Shown: piece after piece, positions 35,111 to 42,878 of the stretch
Layout of the letters: every line of letters begins with the position of its first letter
How positions within the stretch are numbered: position 1 is the stretch's first letter
Source: Convivina intestini
GTDB taxonomy: Bacteria; Bacillota; Bacilli; Lactobacillales; Lactobacillaceae
Direction of reading: 5' to 3'
DNA length: 64,000 nt
Assembly (NCBI RefSeq): GCF_003096575.1
Contig: NZ_QEKT01000004.1
Coordinates: forward strand, 19,724-83,723
Program-made: the position numbers and the translations under genes
The notes under the pieces: generated by a model
Databases searched by the model: none
What the model was told of the DNA's origin: nothing
The model's input: the letters and a program-made list of their open reading frames with translations, nothing else

Positions 35111-35198
35111 AGTCAAAAAAGAAAGTAAGCAACCTTAATTGTGATAGGTTGCACTCACTAACTCTTTCAGGATACTATCATTCTATAGCTGTTGTCAA
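35111..35198 (-). promoter_or_regulatory. Sucrose phosphorylase promoter and terminator-like leader hairpin
   Basis: TTGACA (35193-35198) and TATCCT (35169-35174) with an 18-base spacer. About ten bases into the transcript, GCAACCT/AGGTTGC (35129-35152) forms a hairpin followed by a T-rich tract (35111-35128), well before the gene start at 35076. Since it lies downstream of the promoter it may attenuate transcription. Confidence 0.55.
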
Positions 35199-35224
35199 CG
35201 TATTTACCCCAATTAAATGAGAGA

Positions 35225-35241
35225 AATTGAAACCGGTTCTA
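35225..35241. promoter_or_regulatory. LacI-family/CcpA-like operator candidate
   Basis: TGAAACCGGTTCTA (35228-35241) has an AACCGGTT centre like LacI-family operators and is two positions off the cre consensus. It sits about 30 bases upstream of the -35 and overlaps the rlmH stop. Confidence 0.3.
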
Positions 35242-35718
35242 CTTGTGGTAGGGCGAACCTGCTTGGATCATAAAGGCCCGATAAATTTGCTCAATTAAAA
35301 CCAATCGCATCAGTTGATGGGGCAAAGTTAATTTTCCAAAACTCAAGAGCAAATCCGCTCTTTTTTTAATAGCCGGCGTTAAACCTAAGGATCCACCAAT
35401 CACAAAAGTTAAGGTGCCATGACCGGCCAACATCGCTTGGGCTAATTGTTTAGAAAACTGCTCAGAGGGTAACTGTTGACCCTCAATTGCTAAGATGACC
35501 AAATAGTCCCGTGGCCCAATCTTAGCCTCAATTCGTTCCCCCTCAATGGCCATAATCTGCTGATTTTCAGCTAAACTGGCATTTTCAGGAGTTTTTTCAT
35601 CTTTAACCTCAATTAACTCCAACTTAGCAAAGCGACTCAAGCGTTTTTGGTACTCGGCCATGCCTTCCTTTAAATATTTTTCTTTTAATTTACCAACCGT
35701 TATAATTTTAATCTTCAT
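35239..35718 (-). CDS. rlmH: 23S rRNA (pseudouridine1915-N3)-methyltransferase
   Basis: A 159-residue SPOUT methyltransferase, full length for the family. [20 protein letters not shown] at the N-terminus, then [18 protein letters not shown] (AdoMet knot) and [20 protein letters not shown]. The family's usual ending (GxPYHK) is present. It methylates pseudouridine 1915 of 23S rRNA. In Firmicutes it is often close to htrA, as here. Confidence 0.95.
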   Translation of the reverse strand: MKIKIITVGKLKEKYLKEGMAEYQKRLSRFAKLELIEVKDEKTPENASLAENQQIMAIEGERIEAKIGPRDYLVILAIEGQQLPSEQFSKQLAQAMLAGHGTLTFVIGGSLGLTPAIKKRADLLLSFGKLTLPHQLMRLVLIEQIYRAFMIQAGSPYHK

Positions 35719-35781
35719 TTCCTAACCATTTTCTTTTTTTATTCATTTTTTAAAACAGATATAATTGATTTTTTCAACTGT

Positions 35782-35984
35782 TTATCCACAGTTATCCACA
35801 AATATAACTCACCAAATCAAACCTTATAAACGCTGTTATATAGGCGTTTTATAAAACAAAATAGAATTAGTTGTTAATTTTGTGGATAAAATCAAGTAAT
35901 TGTGGATAACTTTTTCCACGGCCAAAATCCTTGGTTTAATCAATTTTATGTTAATACTGATCAAGCTTTCCACAGTTATCCACA
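35782..35984. other. DnaA-box cluster
   Basis: Five perfect TTATCCACA 9-mers: plus strand at 35782-35790, 35792-35800 and 35976-35984, minus strand at 35881-35889 and 35901-35909. Two near matches are at 35912-35920 and 35966-35974. The pairs 35782/35792 and 35966/35976 have a 10-base period. Such a density within 203 bases is typical of oriC or of a DnaA-titrating cluster. No dnaA or dnaN is in the window. Confidence 0.8.
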
Positions 35985-36209
35985 ATTTTATTAACATCTG
36001 TTGAAAAAGCGTTTATTCGATTCTATTTATTCTACCTTATTCGGATTTCTGATTTATGAAAATTACTTAATCAGGCTTTATACGCAAAAATAAATTTTTT
36101 TATCGTTAATATTTCAAAAAAATATGGGTAAAAGACGAACAAAAAATTAAAGTAGCTAATTTATCAATTATGAGCAATTTATCAGACTAATTTAAAATAA
36201 AACTATACC
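35985..36209. other. AT-rich non-coding segment after the DnaA boxes
   Basis: No ORF with a ribosome site is seen. The sequence is strongly AT-rich and next to the DnaA boxes, so it could serve as an unwinding element; no clear repeat series was recognised. Confidence 0.4.
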
Positions 36210-36235
36210 AAAAAAGCTAACCAACCGGTTAGCTT
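36210..36235 (-). terminator. htrA terminator
   Basis: AGCTAACC/GGTTAGCT around the stop codon, then six T on the minus strand. Confidence 0.8.
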
Positions 36236-37362
36236 GCTAATTGCTGCGTTAATTTAATGGTAACGCTCTTTTTTGTATCCCCGTGATAATAGTCCAACTT
36301 AATCTTGTCCCCGACGCTATGCTTATATAAAGCTTCGCGTAGGTCGGCTAAGGTACTTACCTTCTGCCCATCCAAACCAACAACTACATCATATTGTTTC
36401 AAACCAGCCTTGCTAGCACTACCACCATTATTAACCTTCATGATAACCACTCCACCAGCTAAACTAGTTGGGATTTTTAAGGTCTTTTGCTGTTCATCGG
36501 CTGGTATTTGAGACAAGTTAACCATTTCAATTCCCAATGCCGGACGAGCTACCTTACCGTCTTTAGCCAATTTATTAACGATATCTACCACTTGATCGGC
36601 CGGAATGGCAAAGCCCATCCCCTCAACGGAGGTACCATTGGTCGCCGTAGAAAGCTTCATCGAATTAATCCCGATTACCTGGCCAGCTAAGTTAATCAAA
36701 GGACCGCCCGAATTACCGGGGTTAATTGCTGCATCAGTTTGAATAACCGTGGAACCGCCATTGCCTTGACCTTTTTCATTGCTGGCTTCTACTAGGCGTT
36801 TTGTTGCTGAAATAATGCCCTCCGTGACAGAGGAAGCATACTGTGAGCCCAAGGGTGAACCGATAGCTAGCACCTGTTGCCCAACTGAGATCTTATTTGA
36901 ATCACCAAATTCAGCAGTAGCACTAATGGCACTAGCATCAACTTTTAAGACGGCTAAATCTGTCAGAGCATCCTTACCAACCAAAGTTGCCATAACTTTG
37001 TTCCCACTATTGGTAATGACCTGAATTTTAGCAGCGCCATCAATTACGTGATTATTGGTCACAATAAAAGCAGAACCATCAGCCTTTTTATAGGCCACGC
37101 CCGATCCTTCCGACGCTTCCTGATATTGGCCATTAGCTTGCTTAAAATTCAACACCGAAACCACGGCATTAGCCACCTTATTATAGGCCGATGTCGCTGT
37201 GTCATTACTTGATAGTTTGGTTGTATTTTCGGCTTTAATCCGGGCTGGGCTATTACTATTTTGGACATTTTGATAAACTTCCTGACCAACCAGGACGCCA
37301 CCTCCACCAACTAATCCAGCCACTGCGCCGATAACAATCACATTCGTTAGGTTTTTTTGCAT
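36229..37362 (-). CDS. htrA: HtrA-type membrane-anchored serine protease
   Basis: A 377-residue protein: one N-terminal TM (VIVIGAVAGLVGGGGVLVG), trypsin-like domain with triad H105 (TNNHVID), D135 (LTDLAVL) and S218 (GNSGGP), then a C-terminal PDZ domain (GGVVIMKVNNGGSASKAGLK). It degrades misfolded secreted proteins at the outer face of the membrane. It follows walR-walK at 57 bases, the standard Firmicutes arrangement, but yycH/yycI/yycJ between walK and htrA are missing. Confidence 0.93.
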   Translation of the reverse strand: MQKNLTNVIVIGAVAGLVGGGGVLVGQEVYQNVQNSNSPARIKAENTTKLSSNDTATSAYNKVANAVVSVLNFKQANGQYQEASEGSGVAYKKADGSAFIVTNNHVIDGAAKIQVITNSGNKVMATLVGKDALTDLAVLKVDASAISATAEFGDSNKISVGQQVLAIGSPLGSQYASSVTEGIISATKRLVEASNEKGQGNGGSTVIQTDAAINPGNSGGPLINLAGQVIGINSMKLSTATNGTSVEGMGFAIPADQVVDIVNKLAKDGKVARPALGIEMVNLSQIPADEQQKTLKIPTSLAGGVVIMKVNNGGSASKAGLKQYDVVVGLDGQKVSTLADLREALYKHSVGDKIKLDYYHGDTKKSVTIKLTQQLAS

Positions 37363-37419
37363 GCTACAAACTCCAATGAGATATTATCGTAATTTTACTA
37401 ATCTATTCTTAATTATATA

Positions 37420-38592
37420 TTAAAGCTTGACACTCTTCTCAGCTATCCGGGCATTCTTTGATACCTGAGGAAGTTTAACTGAAAAAATTGTCCCTGCTCC
37501 CAAAGTTGAGGTCACACTAATCTGCCCGTGCATTTGTTCCACTAAATTTTTCACCAAAGATAAGCCAAGACCACTGCCCGGTTGCTTTTGCACGGCTGGT
37601 TCTGACACTCGAAAATGGCGATCAAAAATATGAGGCAAATTCTGAGCAGCAATACCCAGTCCGTGATCTTGAATGACTAGCCAGCCCTGCCCTTGCTTAG
37701 CAAATACTTTTACTATAATGACGCCCCCGGCTGGTGAATATTTAAGCGCGTTTTGAAGGAGATTATCTACTACCTGGATTAACTGCGGGGCATTGGCTTG
37801 AACCCATAAATCTGTTTGATCCAGCTGGCGAATTAATTGATGAGGTAAATCGTGCTGGCTAATAATAGTTTGAAAACGATCCAAGATAGAATTAACTAAA
37901 CTCGTCAGATTAATCGCAGCTAATTGAACGGGTTCATCCTCAGCCTTAGATAGCTCAGTTAACATATCAGCCATTCGTTGGCTTTCTTGATAGGCCACCT
38001 CTACAAAATGCTGTTTCGTTTGGACATCATCAACTTGATTACTTTGAAGAGCTTCCAGATAAGCCTGCACACCCGTCAAAGGGTTTCTTAACTCATGTAC
38101 GGCCGTTTTAATTTTTTCTGGTGTCTTTAGACTATCTAGGATAAAAATTACCTGGTGCTTATTTAAAGCATAACTATAGCCCTGTACTACTTGCTGATTA
38201 GCCAATTGCCAAGTTAAGGCTATCGGCTTAGTTGCAATGGCTGACCAATTTACTGCCAACGCTGCTGGTAATGCTTGCCCAATTTCCAGCGGATACCAAT
38301 CTTGCAGGGCCGGATTAGCATACAATACAACCCCAGTGTTATCAGTAATCACAACACCCTCTGCTACTAAATCAAAAGTGGGTTCTATTTCAAGACTTGC
38401 GGATTGTTTAGCAACCATAGTTAGCATCAAGCCCAAGCTAAATAAGAGCACACTAACAGCAATTAGGAGAAAACTTAGTAAATAATTTGGTCCATTAAGG
38501 CAAAAAAATCCGAGTACAGCTAAGAAAACTCCCGCCACTAACTCGGATCCTAAGACCAAACGGTCCCAATTTAATTGAAAAAATTTAATCAT
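37420..38592 (-). CDS. walK: WalK-type sensor histidine kinase, short form
   Basis: A 390-residue kinase. Two hydrophobic segments lie back to back (about 12-34 and 38-58) with almost no extracellular loop; then a PAS-like domain (FDLVAEGVVITDNTGVVLYA), H-box TAVHELRNPLTG, and HATPase motifs NLLQNALKYSP, DHGLGIA and GSGLGLSLVKNLV. WalK of bacilli is about 600 residues with a large outer sensor and HAMP domain; both are absent here. Start at ATG 38592 because GGAAAGAG precedes it. Named by context: it follows walR directly. Confidence 0.8.
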   Translation of the reverse strand: MIKFFQLNWDRLVLGSELVAGVFLAVLGFFCLNGPNYLLSFLLIAVSVLLFSLGLMLTMVAKQSASLEIEPTFDLVAEGVVITDNTGVVLYANPALQDWYPLEIGQALPAALAVNWSAIATKPIALTWQLANQQVVQGYSYALNKHQVIFILDSLKTPEKIKTAVHELRNPLTGVQAYLEALQSNQVDDVQTKQHFVEVAYQESQRMADMLTELSKAEDEPVQLAAINLTSLVNSILDRFQTIISQHDLPHQLIRQLDQTDLWVQANAPQLIQVVDNLLQNALKYSPAGGVIIVKVFAKQGQGWLVIQDHGLGIAAQNLPHIFDRHFRVSEPAVQKQPGSGLGLSLVKNLVEQMHGQISVTSTLGAGTIFSVKLPQVSKNARIAEKSVKL

Positions 38593-38622
38593 TTTTTGCT
38601 CTTTCCAGACAAGCAGGCGCAA

Positions 38623-39339
38623 TTATTGTGGAGATTCGCCACTAGCCCTAAGATAATAACCAACCCCACGACGGGTTGCCAGCCATGCCGGATGACTAGG
38701 ATTATCTTCGATTTTTTCCCGTAAACGACGAACAGTCACATCCACCGTGCGTACGTCACCAAAATAATCATAGCCCCACACCTGTTGTAATAAGTGTTCA
38801 CGGGTCATCACTTGCCCAGGATGTTGTGCTAAATAGGATAGCAGTTCAAATTCTCGATGAGTTAATTCAATATCAGTCCCTTTTTTAGAAACCATATAGG
38901 CCTGGGAATGAATCGTTAAATCACCTAGAATAATGTCTTCAACACCCATATTGGGCTCTTCGGCATTTTGAACAGCTACCTTACGGCTCCGAAGGTTAGC
39001 TTTGACGCGAGCCACTAATTCTCGATTCGAAAACGGCTTGGTAACATAGTCATCCGCCCCCATCTCAAGACCCAAAACCTTATCGATTTCGCTGTCCTTA
39101 GCAGTCACCATAATGATGGGAATATCACTTTTAGAGCGAATTTGCCGTAAAACTTCGATACCATCAACTTCTGGTAACATTTGATCTAACAGCACTAAGT
39201 CGGGATTTTCTTCCTCATATAGGTCCAAAGCCTGCTGCCCATCGGCGGCAGTAATCACTTCATAACCTTCTTTAGTCAAATTAAATTTAATTATGTCTGA
39301 AATCGGTTTTTCGTCGTCGACAACCAAAATTGTATGCAT
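38623..39339 (-). CDS. walR: WalR response regulator
   Basis: A 238-residue OmpR/PhoB-type regulator. Receiver with phospho-acceptor D52 in [13 protein letters not shown] and the WalR-specific [21 protein letters not shown]-terminal winged helix ending RRGVGYYLR. It controls cell wall metabolism genes, normally essential in Firmicutes. First gene of walR-walK-htrA. No clear -35/-10 was identified upstream. Confidence 0.93.
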   Translation of the reverse strand: MHTILVVDDEKPISDIIKFNLTKEGYEVITAADGQQALDLYEEENPDLVLLDQMLPEVDGIEVLRQIRSKSDIPIIMVTAKDSEIDKVLGLEMGADDYVTKPFSNRELVARVKANLRSRKVAVQNAEEPNMGVEDIILGDLTIHSQAYMVSKKGTDIELTHREFELLSYLAQHPGQVMTREHLLQQVWGYDYFGDVRTVDVTVRRLREKIEDNPSHPAWLATRRGVGYYLRASGESPQ

Positions 39340-39407
39340 TCTTGGCCCCCATCTCCCTAATCATTCAATGGCAATTATAACATATCTTACTAGTTATCCA
39401 CTGCTAC

Positions 39408-39432
39408 AAAAAAAGCTCCTGCACAGGAGCTT
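39408..39432 (-). terminator. prs terminator
   Basis: AGCTCCTG/CAGGAGCT, two-base loop, then seven T on the minus strand. Confidence 0.85.
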
Positions 39433-39462
39433 CATGATATTTTAAATTTATCAGGTGTGAAA

Positions 39463-40443
39463 TTATTGATTGCGGCGGCGGAAACGACGTTTAAACATTG
39501 GGCTAATCGCTTCATTGCGACTAACACGCCGAATAGCTTCACCAATCAACTCACCAACCGAAACAATTTCAAGTTTATCAAAGGTCTTATCCTTTGGTAG
39601 GTTAATGGAGTCAGTCACAATGACCTTAGTAAACACTGAATTTTGTAGCTTTTCAACTGCTTCACCAGAAAAGACCGCATGCGAAGCAACTACATAAACA
39701 TCCTTAGCCCCATGATCCATTACTAGCTGGGCCCCTTGTGTGATTGTACCAGCAGTATCAATAATATCATCAATCATGATTGCTGTTTTACCAGCAACAT
39801 CACCAACAATGCTACCAACTTCAGCAACATTAGGCTTAGGTCGCCGCTTATCAATAACTGCTACTGGTGCATCCAAGCCTAACATATTGTTTAGATTACG
39901 AGCCCTAACCATCCCACCGTGGTCCGGTGAAACTACAACTGCGTTTTCTTTATCGGCAATACCAGCTTCAATGAGGTAATCAGCCAAAAGTGGAGCCCCC
40001 TGCAAGTGATCCATTGGTAAGTCAAAGAATCCTTGAATTTGAGCAGCGTGCAAGTCAAGTGCCATCACACGTGTAGCACCAGCACGTTCAATCATATTGG
40101 CAACCAGCTTAGCTGTAATCGGTTCGCGGGAACGCGCTTTACGGTCCTGACGAGCATAACCGTAATATGGTAATACTACATTAATTTGGTCAGCACTTGC
40201 TCGACGTAAGGCATCCACCATAATTAACAGTTCCATCAAATTATCATTGACCGGTGCAGCAGTGGATTGAATGACGAAAACGTCAGCCCCTCGCACGCTT
40301 TCCTCAATGTTAATCTGCACTTCTCCGTCCGCAAAACGATTCACCGAAATTTCACTCAGTGGCACCCCAACTTCTTCAGCAATTTTATCAGCTAAAGGCT
40401 GGTTGGAACTAAGCGAAAATAACTTCAAATTTGATTTGGACAT
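39463..40443 (-). CDS. prs: Ribose-phosphate pyrophosphokinase
   Basis: A 326-residue PRPP synthase: [54 protein letters not shown], the PRPP-loop [16 protein letters not shown] region and [14 protein letters not shown] basic tail ([10 protein letters not shown]) follows the usual core. It makes PRPP from ribose-5-phosphate and ATP, linking the pentose branch to nucleotide synthesis. Monocistronic with a strong terminator. Confidence 0.94.
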   Translation of the reverse strand: MSKSNLKLFSLSSNQPLADKIAEEVGVPLSEISVNRFADGEVQINIEESVRGADVFVIQSTAAPVNDNLMELLIMVDALRRASADQINVVLPYYGYARQDRKARSREPITAKLVANMIERAGATRVMALDLHAAQIQGFFDLPMDHLQGAPLLADYLIEAGIADKENAVVVSPDHGGMVRARNLNNMLGLDAPVAVIDKRRPKPNVAEVGSIVGDVAGKTAIMIDDIIDTAGTITQGAQLVMDHGAKDVYVVASHAVFSGEAVEKLQNSVFTKVIVTDSINLPKDKTFDKLEIVSVGELIGEAIRRVSRNEAISPMFKRRFRRRNQ

Positions 40444-40533
40444 ACATAACCCCGTCGTATTATTTTAACCGTTGCATTTACACTAGACATTATAACAATA
40501 ATTGCTTTTGATTAGCCACTCAATCAGGCGGTA

Positions 40534-42177
40534 TTAATCAACGGTTACCATCAAGGTCCGTTCCCCGGCAATTCGAATATTATCGTGATCAATATAGACG
40601 ACTGTTTTACCTAATTCTTGATGCAAGTACCGCATTAAACTAACTATAATTTCTTTGGTTTCGGTATCCAAGTCAGACGTAATTTCATCGAAGAAATAAA
40701 AATCACAATCACTAATGAGAGCGCGGGCAATCGCAATTCGCTGACGTTGTCCACCAGAAAAATTATCACCATTCTCGGCGACAGCGCTATCCAACCCTTC
40801 TGGTAGTTGTAGCACAAAGTCATCCATTTTAACCTTGCGCAGCGCTGACCAAATTTGATCATCCCTAACCGTGTCCGGATTATCAAATCCTAACAAAAGA
40901 TTTTCACGAATACTTCCTGGCAGCAAGGAACTATTTTGATCCACATAAGCTAAATGTTTTCGGAAAGTAAAAATATTAACATCTTTTCGATTAAGCCCAT
41001 TGATGTAAAAATCACCTTCATCAAGATCATACATACCCGATAAAATCTTTAAAATGGTTGATTTTCCACTGCCATTCTTTCCCTTTAAGCGGATTAATTC
41101 ATTTTGCCCAATGGCTAAATGGGGAATGTAGATTGAATGACCACCAGGATAACGGAAGCTACCTTCCTTGATGGCCACCTCTTCAATTTGTTCAATTTTA
41201 CGTTGACTAGGGGTGGCTTTTTCAACCGGCATATTAAACAGCCGCTCTAGATTTTTTACCACGCCGGTAACCTTGGCAATATTCGTGTACTGTCCAGCAA
41301 TACTAGTAATTGGGGCAATCAATTGGAAAGTAAACATGACATATGACACCAGTGCGCCCACCGTCATGACTTTTTGAGTAACGGCTAAGCCACCTAAACC
41401 GATGATTCCCAGTAGAGACACCATCATAATCACATTGATCAACGGATTTAACACGGCAATCAATTTTAGTTGTTTTTGAACCACTCGATAGATTTTACGA
41501 AAGACCTGATTACCTAATTCGGTCACCTTTTCTTCAGCACCGTAGGACTTCACAACCAAATCAGACTGCAAAATGCTGATTGCTAGTTGATTAGCATCAG
41601 CGGTTAATTGCTGCGTTTCCGTAAAGTATTTAGAAATTTTTCTAGATATCAAAGCAATCAAGAATCCCAGAAGTGGAATAGTTACCATCAAGGTCAAGGT
41701 TAATTTAAAGTTTAAAACCAGTAACATGACAAAGGACCCGATAATGGTAATGGTCCCTGTTAATAATTGAGGTAGTGAACTAGAAAGCACTTCGGAGATC
41801 AAATTCGTATCATTAACTAGGCGGCTGGCCAAAACCCCCGACGACTGTTCATTTAACTTCAAATACGAGAAATAGTTATAGCGACTCCACAATCCTTGGC
41901 GAATATGCATGACCGCTGAGGCAGCTAAGTCTCCTAAGGTGTAGTAGGAAATAACGCCAGAAACTAAATCAAAAAGCAGTAAAGCAATTGGAAAGATAAT
42001 GGCCTGCGCCTGCATGCCCTTACCAAAAAAGCCATTTACTAGTGATTGGAGACTGTAACTAAAAAGCAGTGCATTCACTGCTGAGAAAATCGTTAAAAAA
42101 AGAGCGAAATACAACCGTTTAAAATTTAAATCGGCATATTTCTTTATAAAAGTATATAATCCAGTTTCTGTTTTCAT
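40534..42177 (-). CDS. ABC exporter, fused membrane and ATPase domains
   Basis: A 547-residue half transporter: six TM helices in the first 300 residues, then an ATPase with GKNGSGKST (Walker A), YVDQNSSLLPGSIRENLLLG (Q-loop region), FSGGQRQRIAIARALI, Walker B YFFDEITSDLD (Ile-Thr replaces the usual Pro-Thr/Ala-Thr) and switch His in YIDHDN. Type IV exporter fold (LmrA/MsbA-like), likely a homodimer exporting a peptide or drug. No peptidase domain. It lies downstream, on the same strand, of two identical-looking 40-residue peptide genes. Substrate not known. Confidence 0.85.
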   Translation of the reverse strand: MKTETGLYTFIKKYADLNFKRLYFALFLTIFSAVNALLFSYSLQSLVNGFFGKGMQAQAIIFPIALLLFDLVSGVISYYTLGDLAASAVMHIRQGLWSRYNYFSYLKLNEQSSGVLASRLVNDTNLISEVLSSSLPQLLTGTITIIGSFVMLLVLNFKLTLTLMVTIPLLGFLIALISRKISKYFTETQQLTADANQLAISILQSDLVVKSYGAEEKVTELGNQVFRKIYRVVQKQLKLIAVLNPLINVIMMVSLLGIIGLGGLAVTQKVMTVGALVSYVMFTFQLIAPITSIAGQYTNIAKVTGVVKNLERLFNMPVEKATPSQRKIEQIEEVAIKEGSFRYPGGHSIYIPHLAIGQNELIRLKGKNGSGKSTILKILSGMYDLDEGDFYINGLNRKDVNIFTFRKHLAYVDQNSSLLPGSIRENLLLGFDNPDTVRDDQIWSALRKVKMDDFVLQLPEGLDSAVAENGDNFSGGQRQRIAIARALISDCDFYFFDEITSDLDTETKEIIVSLMRYLHQELGKTVVYIDHDNIRIAGERTLMVTVD

Positions 42178-42201
42178 AAATATTCACGTTATCCACATTA
42201 A

Positions 42202-42273
42202 TTAGGTCTTAGATTGAGCTTCGATGCTCAAAAAGAGCATCGAACCTGCTGATACACCTGTTAAGTTTAACAT
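42202..42273 (-). CDS. Possible 23-residue leader peptide before the ABC exporter
   Basis: ATG 42273 to TAA 42202 reads MLNLTGVSAGSMLFLSIEAQ and SKT, with GAGG 9 bases upstream. Its second half lies within a perfect 10-bp hairpin TTCGATGCTC-TTTTT-GAGCATCGAA (42220-42244). The ABC exporter starts 25 bases after its stop and has only a weak ribosome site of its own. Leader-peptide control is plausible; real translation is unproven. Confidence 0.35.
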   Translation of the reverse strand: MLNLTGVSAGSMLFLSIEAQSKT

Positions 42274-42305
42274 AAAGACATTCCTCAAATAAGAACAAAA
42301 AATCG

Positions 42306-42322
42306 AACTGATAGATACAGTT
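42306..42322. promoter_or_regulatory. Inverted repeat upstream of the ABC exporter leader
   Basis: AACTG-N7-CAGTT, perfect 5-bp arms, about 33 bases before the leader ORF; operator candidate. Confidence 0.35.
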
Positions 42323-42350
42323 TACCAATCATTCCGCCTGCAGTGACAAC

Positions 42351-42383
42351 AAAAAAGAGAGTCCACCAAGGTGTCTCTCTTTC
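42351..42383 (-). terminator. Terminator of peptide gene B
   Basis: AAGAGAG...CACC pairs with GGTGG...CTCTCTT, TTGG apex, followed by T run on the minus strand. Confidence 0.7.
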
Positions 42384-42418
42384 TCATTTATGTGGTTTAT
42401 TACAAACCTACACTTATC

Positions 42419-42541
42419 TTACTTACCGAACAAACGCAAGAAGAAAGCAAAAACGTTAGCCAATGGGCTGTTGTTTGAGTTGCTTGTGTGTGTAGTGTTT
42501 GATGAACCAGGCAAGATGTGCCAGAAATCCATTGAGAACAT
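42419..42541 (-). CDS. Small peptide B of a tandem pair, 40 residues
   Basis: Reads MFSMDFWHILPGSSNTTHTS then NSNNSPLANVFAFFLRLFGK. A hydrophobic, aromatic N-terminal segment and an amphipathic C-terminal segment (LANVFAFFLRLFGK) are joined by a Ser/Asn/Thr linker. No signal peptide, double-glycine leader or cysteine. Not a family I recognise. Supported as a gene by an AGGAAGGAG ribosome site, its own consensus promoter, its own terminator, and a second copy 252 bases away that differs at only three bases. Could be a secreted, leaderless or membrane-active peptide. Confidence 0.75.
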   Translation of the reverse strand: MFSMDFWHILPGSSNTTHTSNSNNSPLANVFAFFLRLFGK

Positions 42542-42570
42542 GTGCAGTAGCTCCTTCCTCTAAAATATGT

Positions 42571-42602
42571 ACAAATTATACCATTTTTATTTGAAATTCC
42601 AA
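42571..42602 (-). promoter_or_regulatory. Promoter of peptide gene B
   Basis: TTGGAA (42597-42602), 16-base spacer, TATAAT (42575-42580) with an extended TGG in front, on the minus strand. Confidence 0.75.
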
Positions 42603-42604
42603 AC

Positions 42605-42632
42605 AAAAAAAGAATATCTTTCGATATTCTTC
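42605..42632 (-). terminator. Terminator of peptide gene A
   Basis: AGAATATC/GATATTCT, GAAA loop, seven T on the minus strand. Confidence 0.85.
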
Positions 42633-42670
42633 TAGAATAATTAGTAATTAAACTAATTATTTTATTTTTT

Positions 42671-42793
42671 TTACTTACCAAACAAACGCAAGATGAAAGC
42701 AAAAACGTTAGCCAATGGGCTGTTGTTTGAGTTGCTTGTGTGTGTAGTGTTTGATGAACCAGGCAAGATGTGCCAGAAATCCAATGAGAACAT
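42671..42793 (-). CDS. Small peptide A of a tandem pair, 40 residues
   Basis: Reads MFSLDFWHILPGSSNTTHTS then NSNNSPLANVFAFILRLFGK; it differs from copy B only at residues 4 (Leu for Met) and 34 (Ile for Phe) plus one silent base. Ribosome site AAAGGAG 8 bases before ATG 42793. Transcribed from a TTGACA-17-TAGAAT promoter and stopped by its own terminator. Near-identity including the 5' leader suggests recent duplication or gene conversion. No homologue comes to mind. Confidence 0.75.
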   Translation of the reverse strand: MFSLDFWHILPGSSNTTHTSNSNNSPLANVFAFILRLFGK

Positions 42794-42825
42794 GTGTATA
42801 GCTCCTTTCCTTATAAGATACATTA

Positions 42826-42854
42826 ATTCTATATAAAATTATAAAACATGTCAA
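42826..42854 (-). promoter_or_regulatory. Promoter of peptide gene A
   Basis: TTGACA (42849-42854), 17-base spacer, TAGAAT (42826-42831) on the minus strand; among the best promoters in the window. Confidence 0.8.
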
Positions 42855-42878
42855 GTATAGGAATGTTATAAGTTTATT

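Noticed and set aside
35782..35984. Calling this the chromosomal origin oriC outright
   Set aside because: dnaA/dnaN are not adjacent and gene orientation to the right points to forks coming from that side; kept as a DnaA-box cluster.
42400..42702. 100-codon minus-strand frame covering peptide gene B
   Set aside because: It runs through a terminator and a promoter in a different frame; the 40-codon frame has the ribosome site and a conserved twin.
42419..42793. CRISPR-like or insertion-sequence origin of the two repeated units
   Set aside because: Only two copies, each with promoter, ORF and terminator; no spacer pattern, transposase or terminal repeats.
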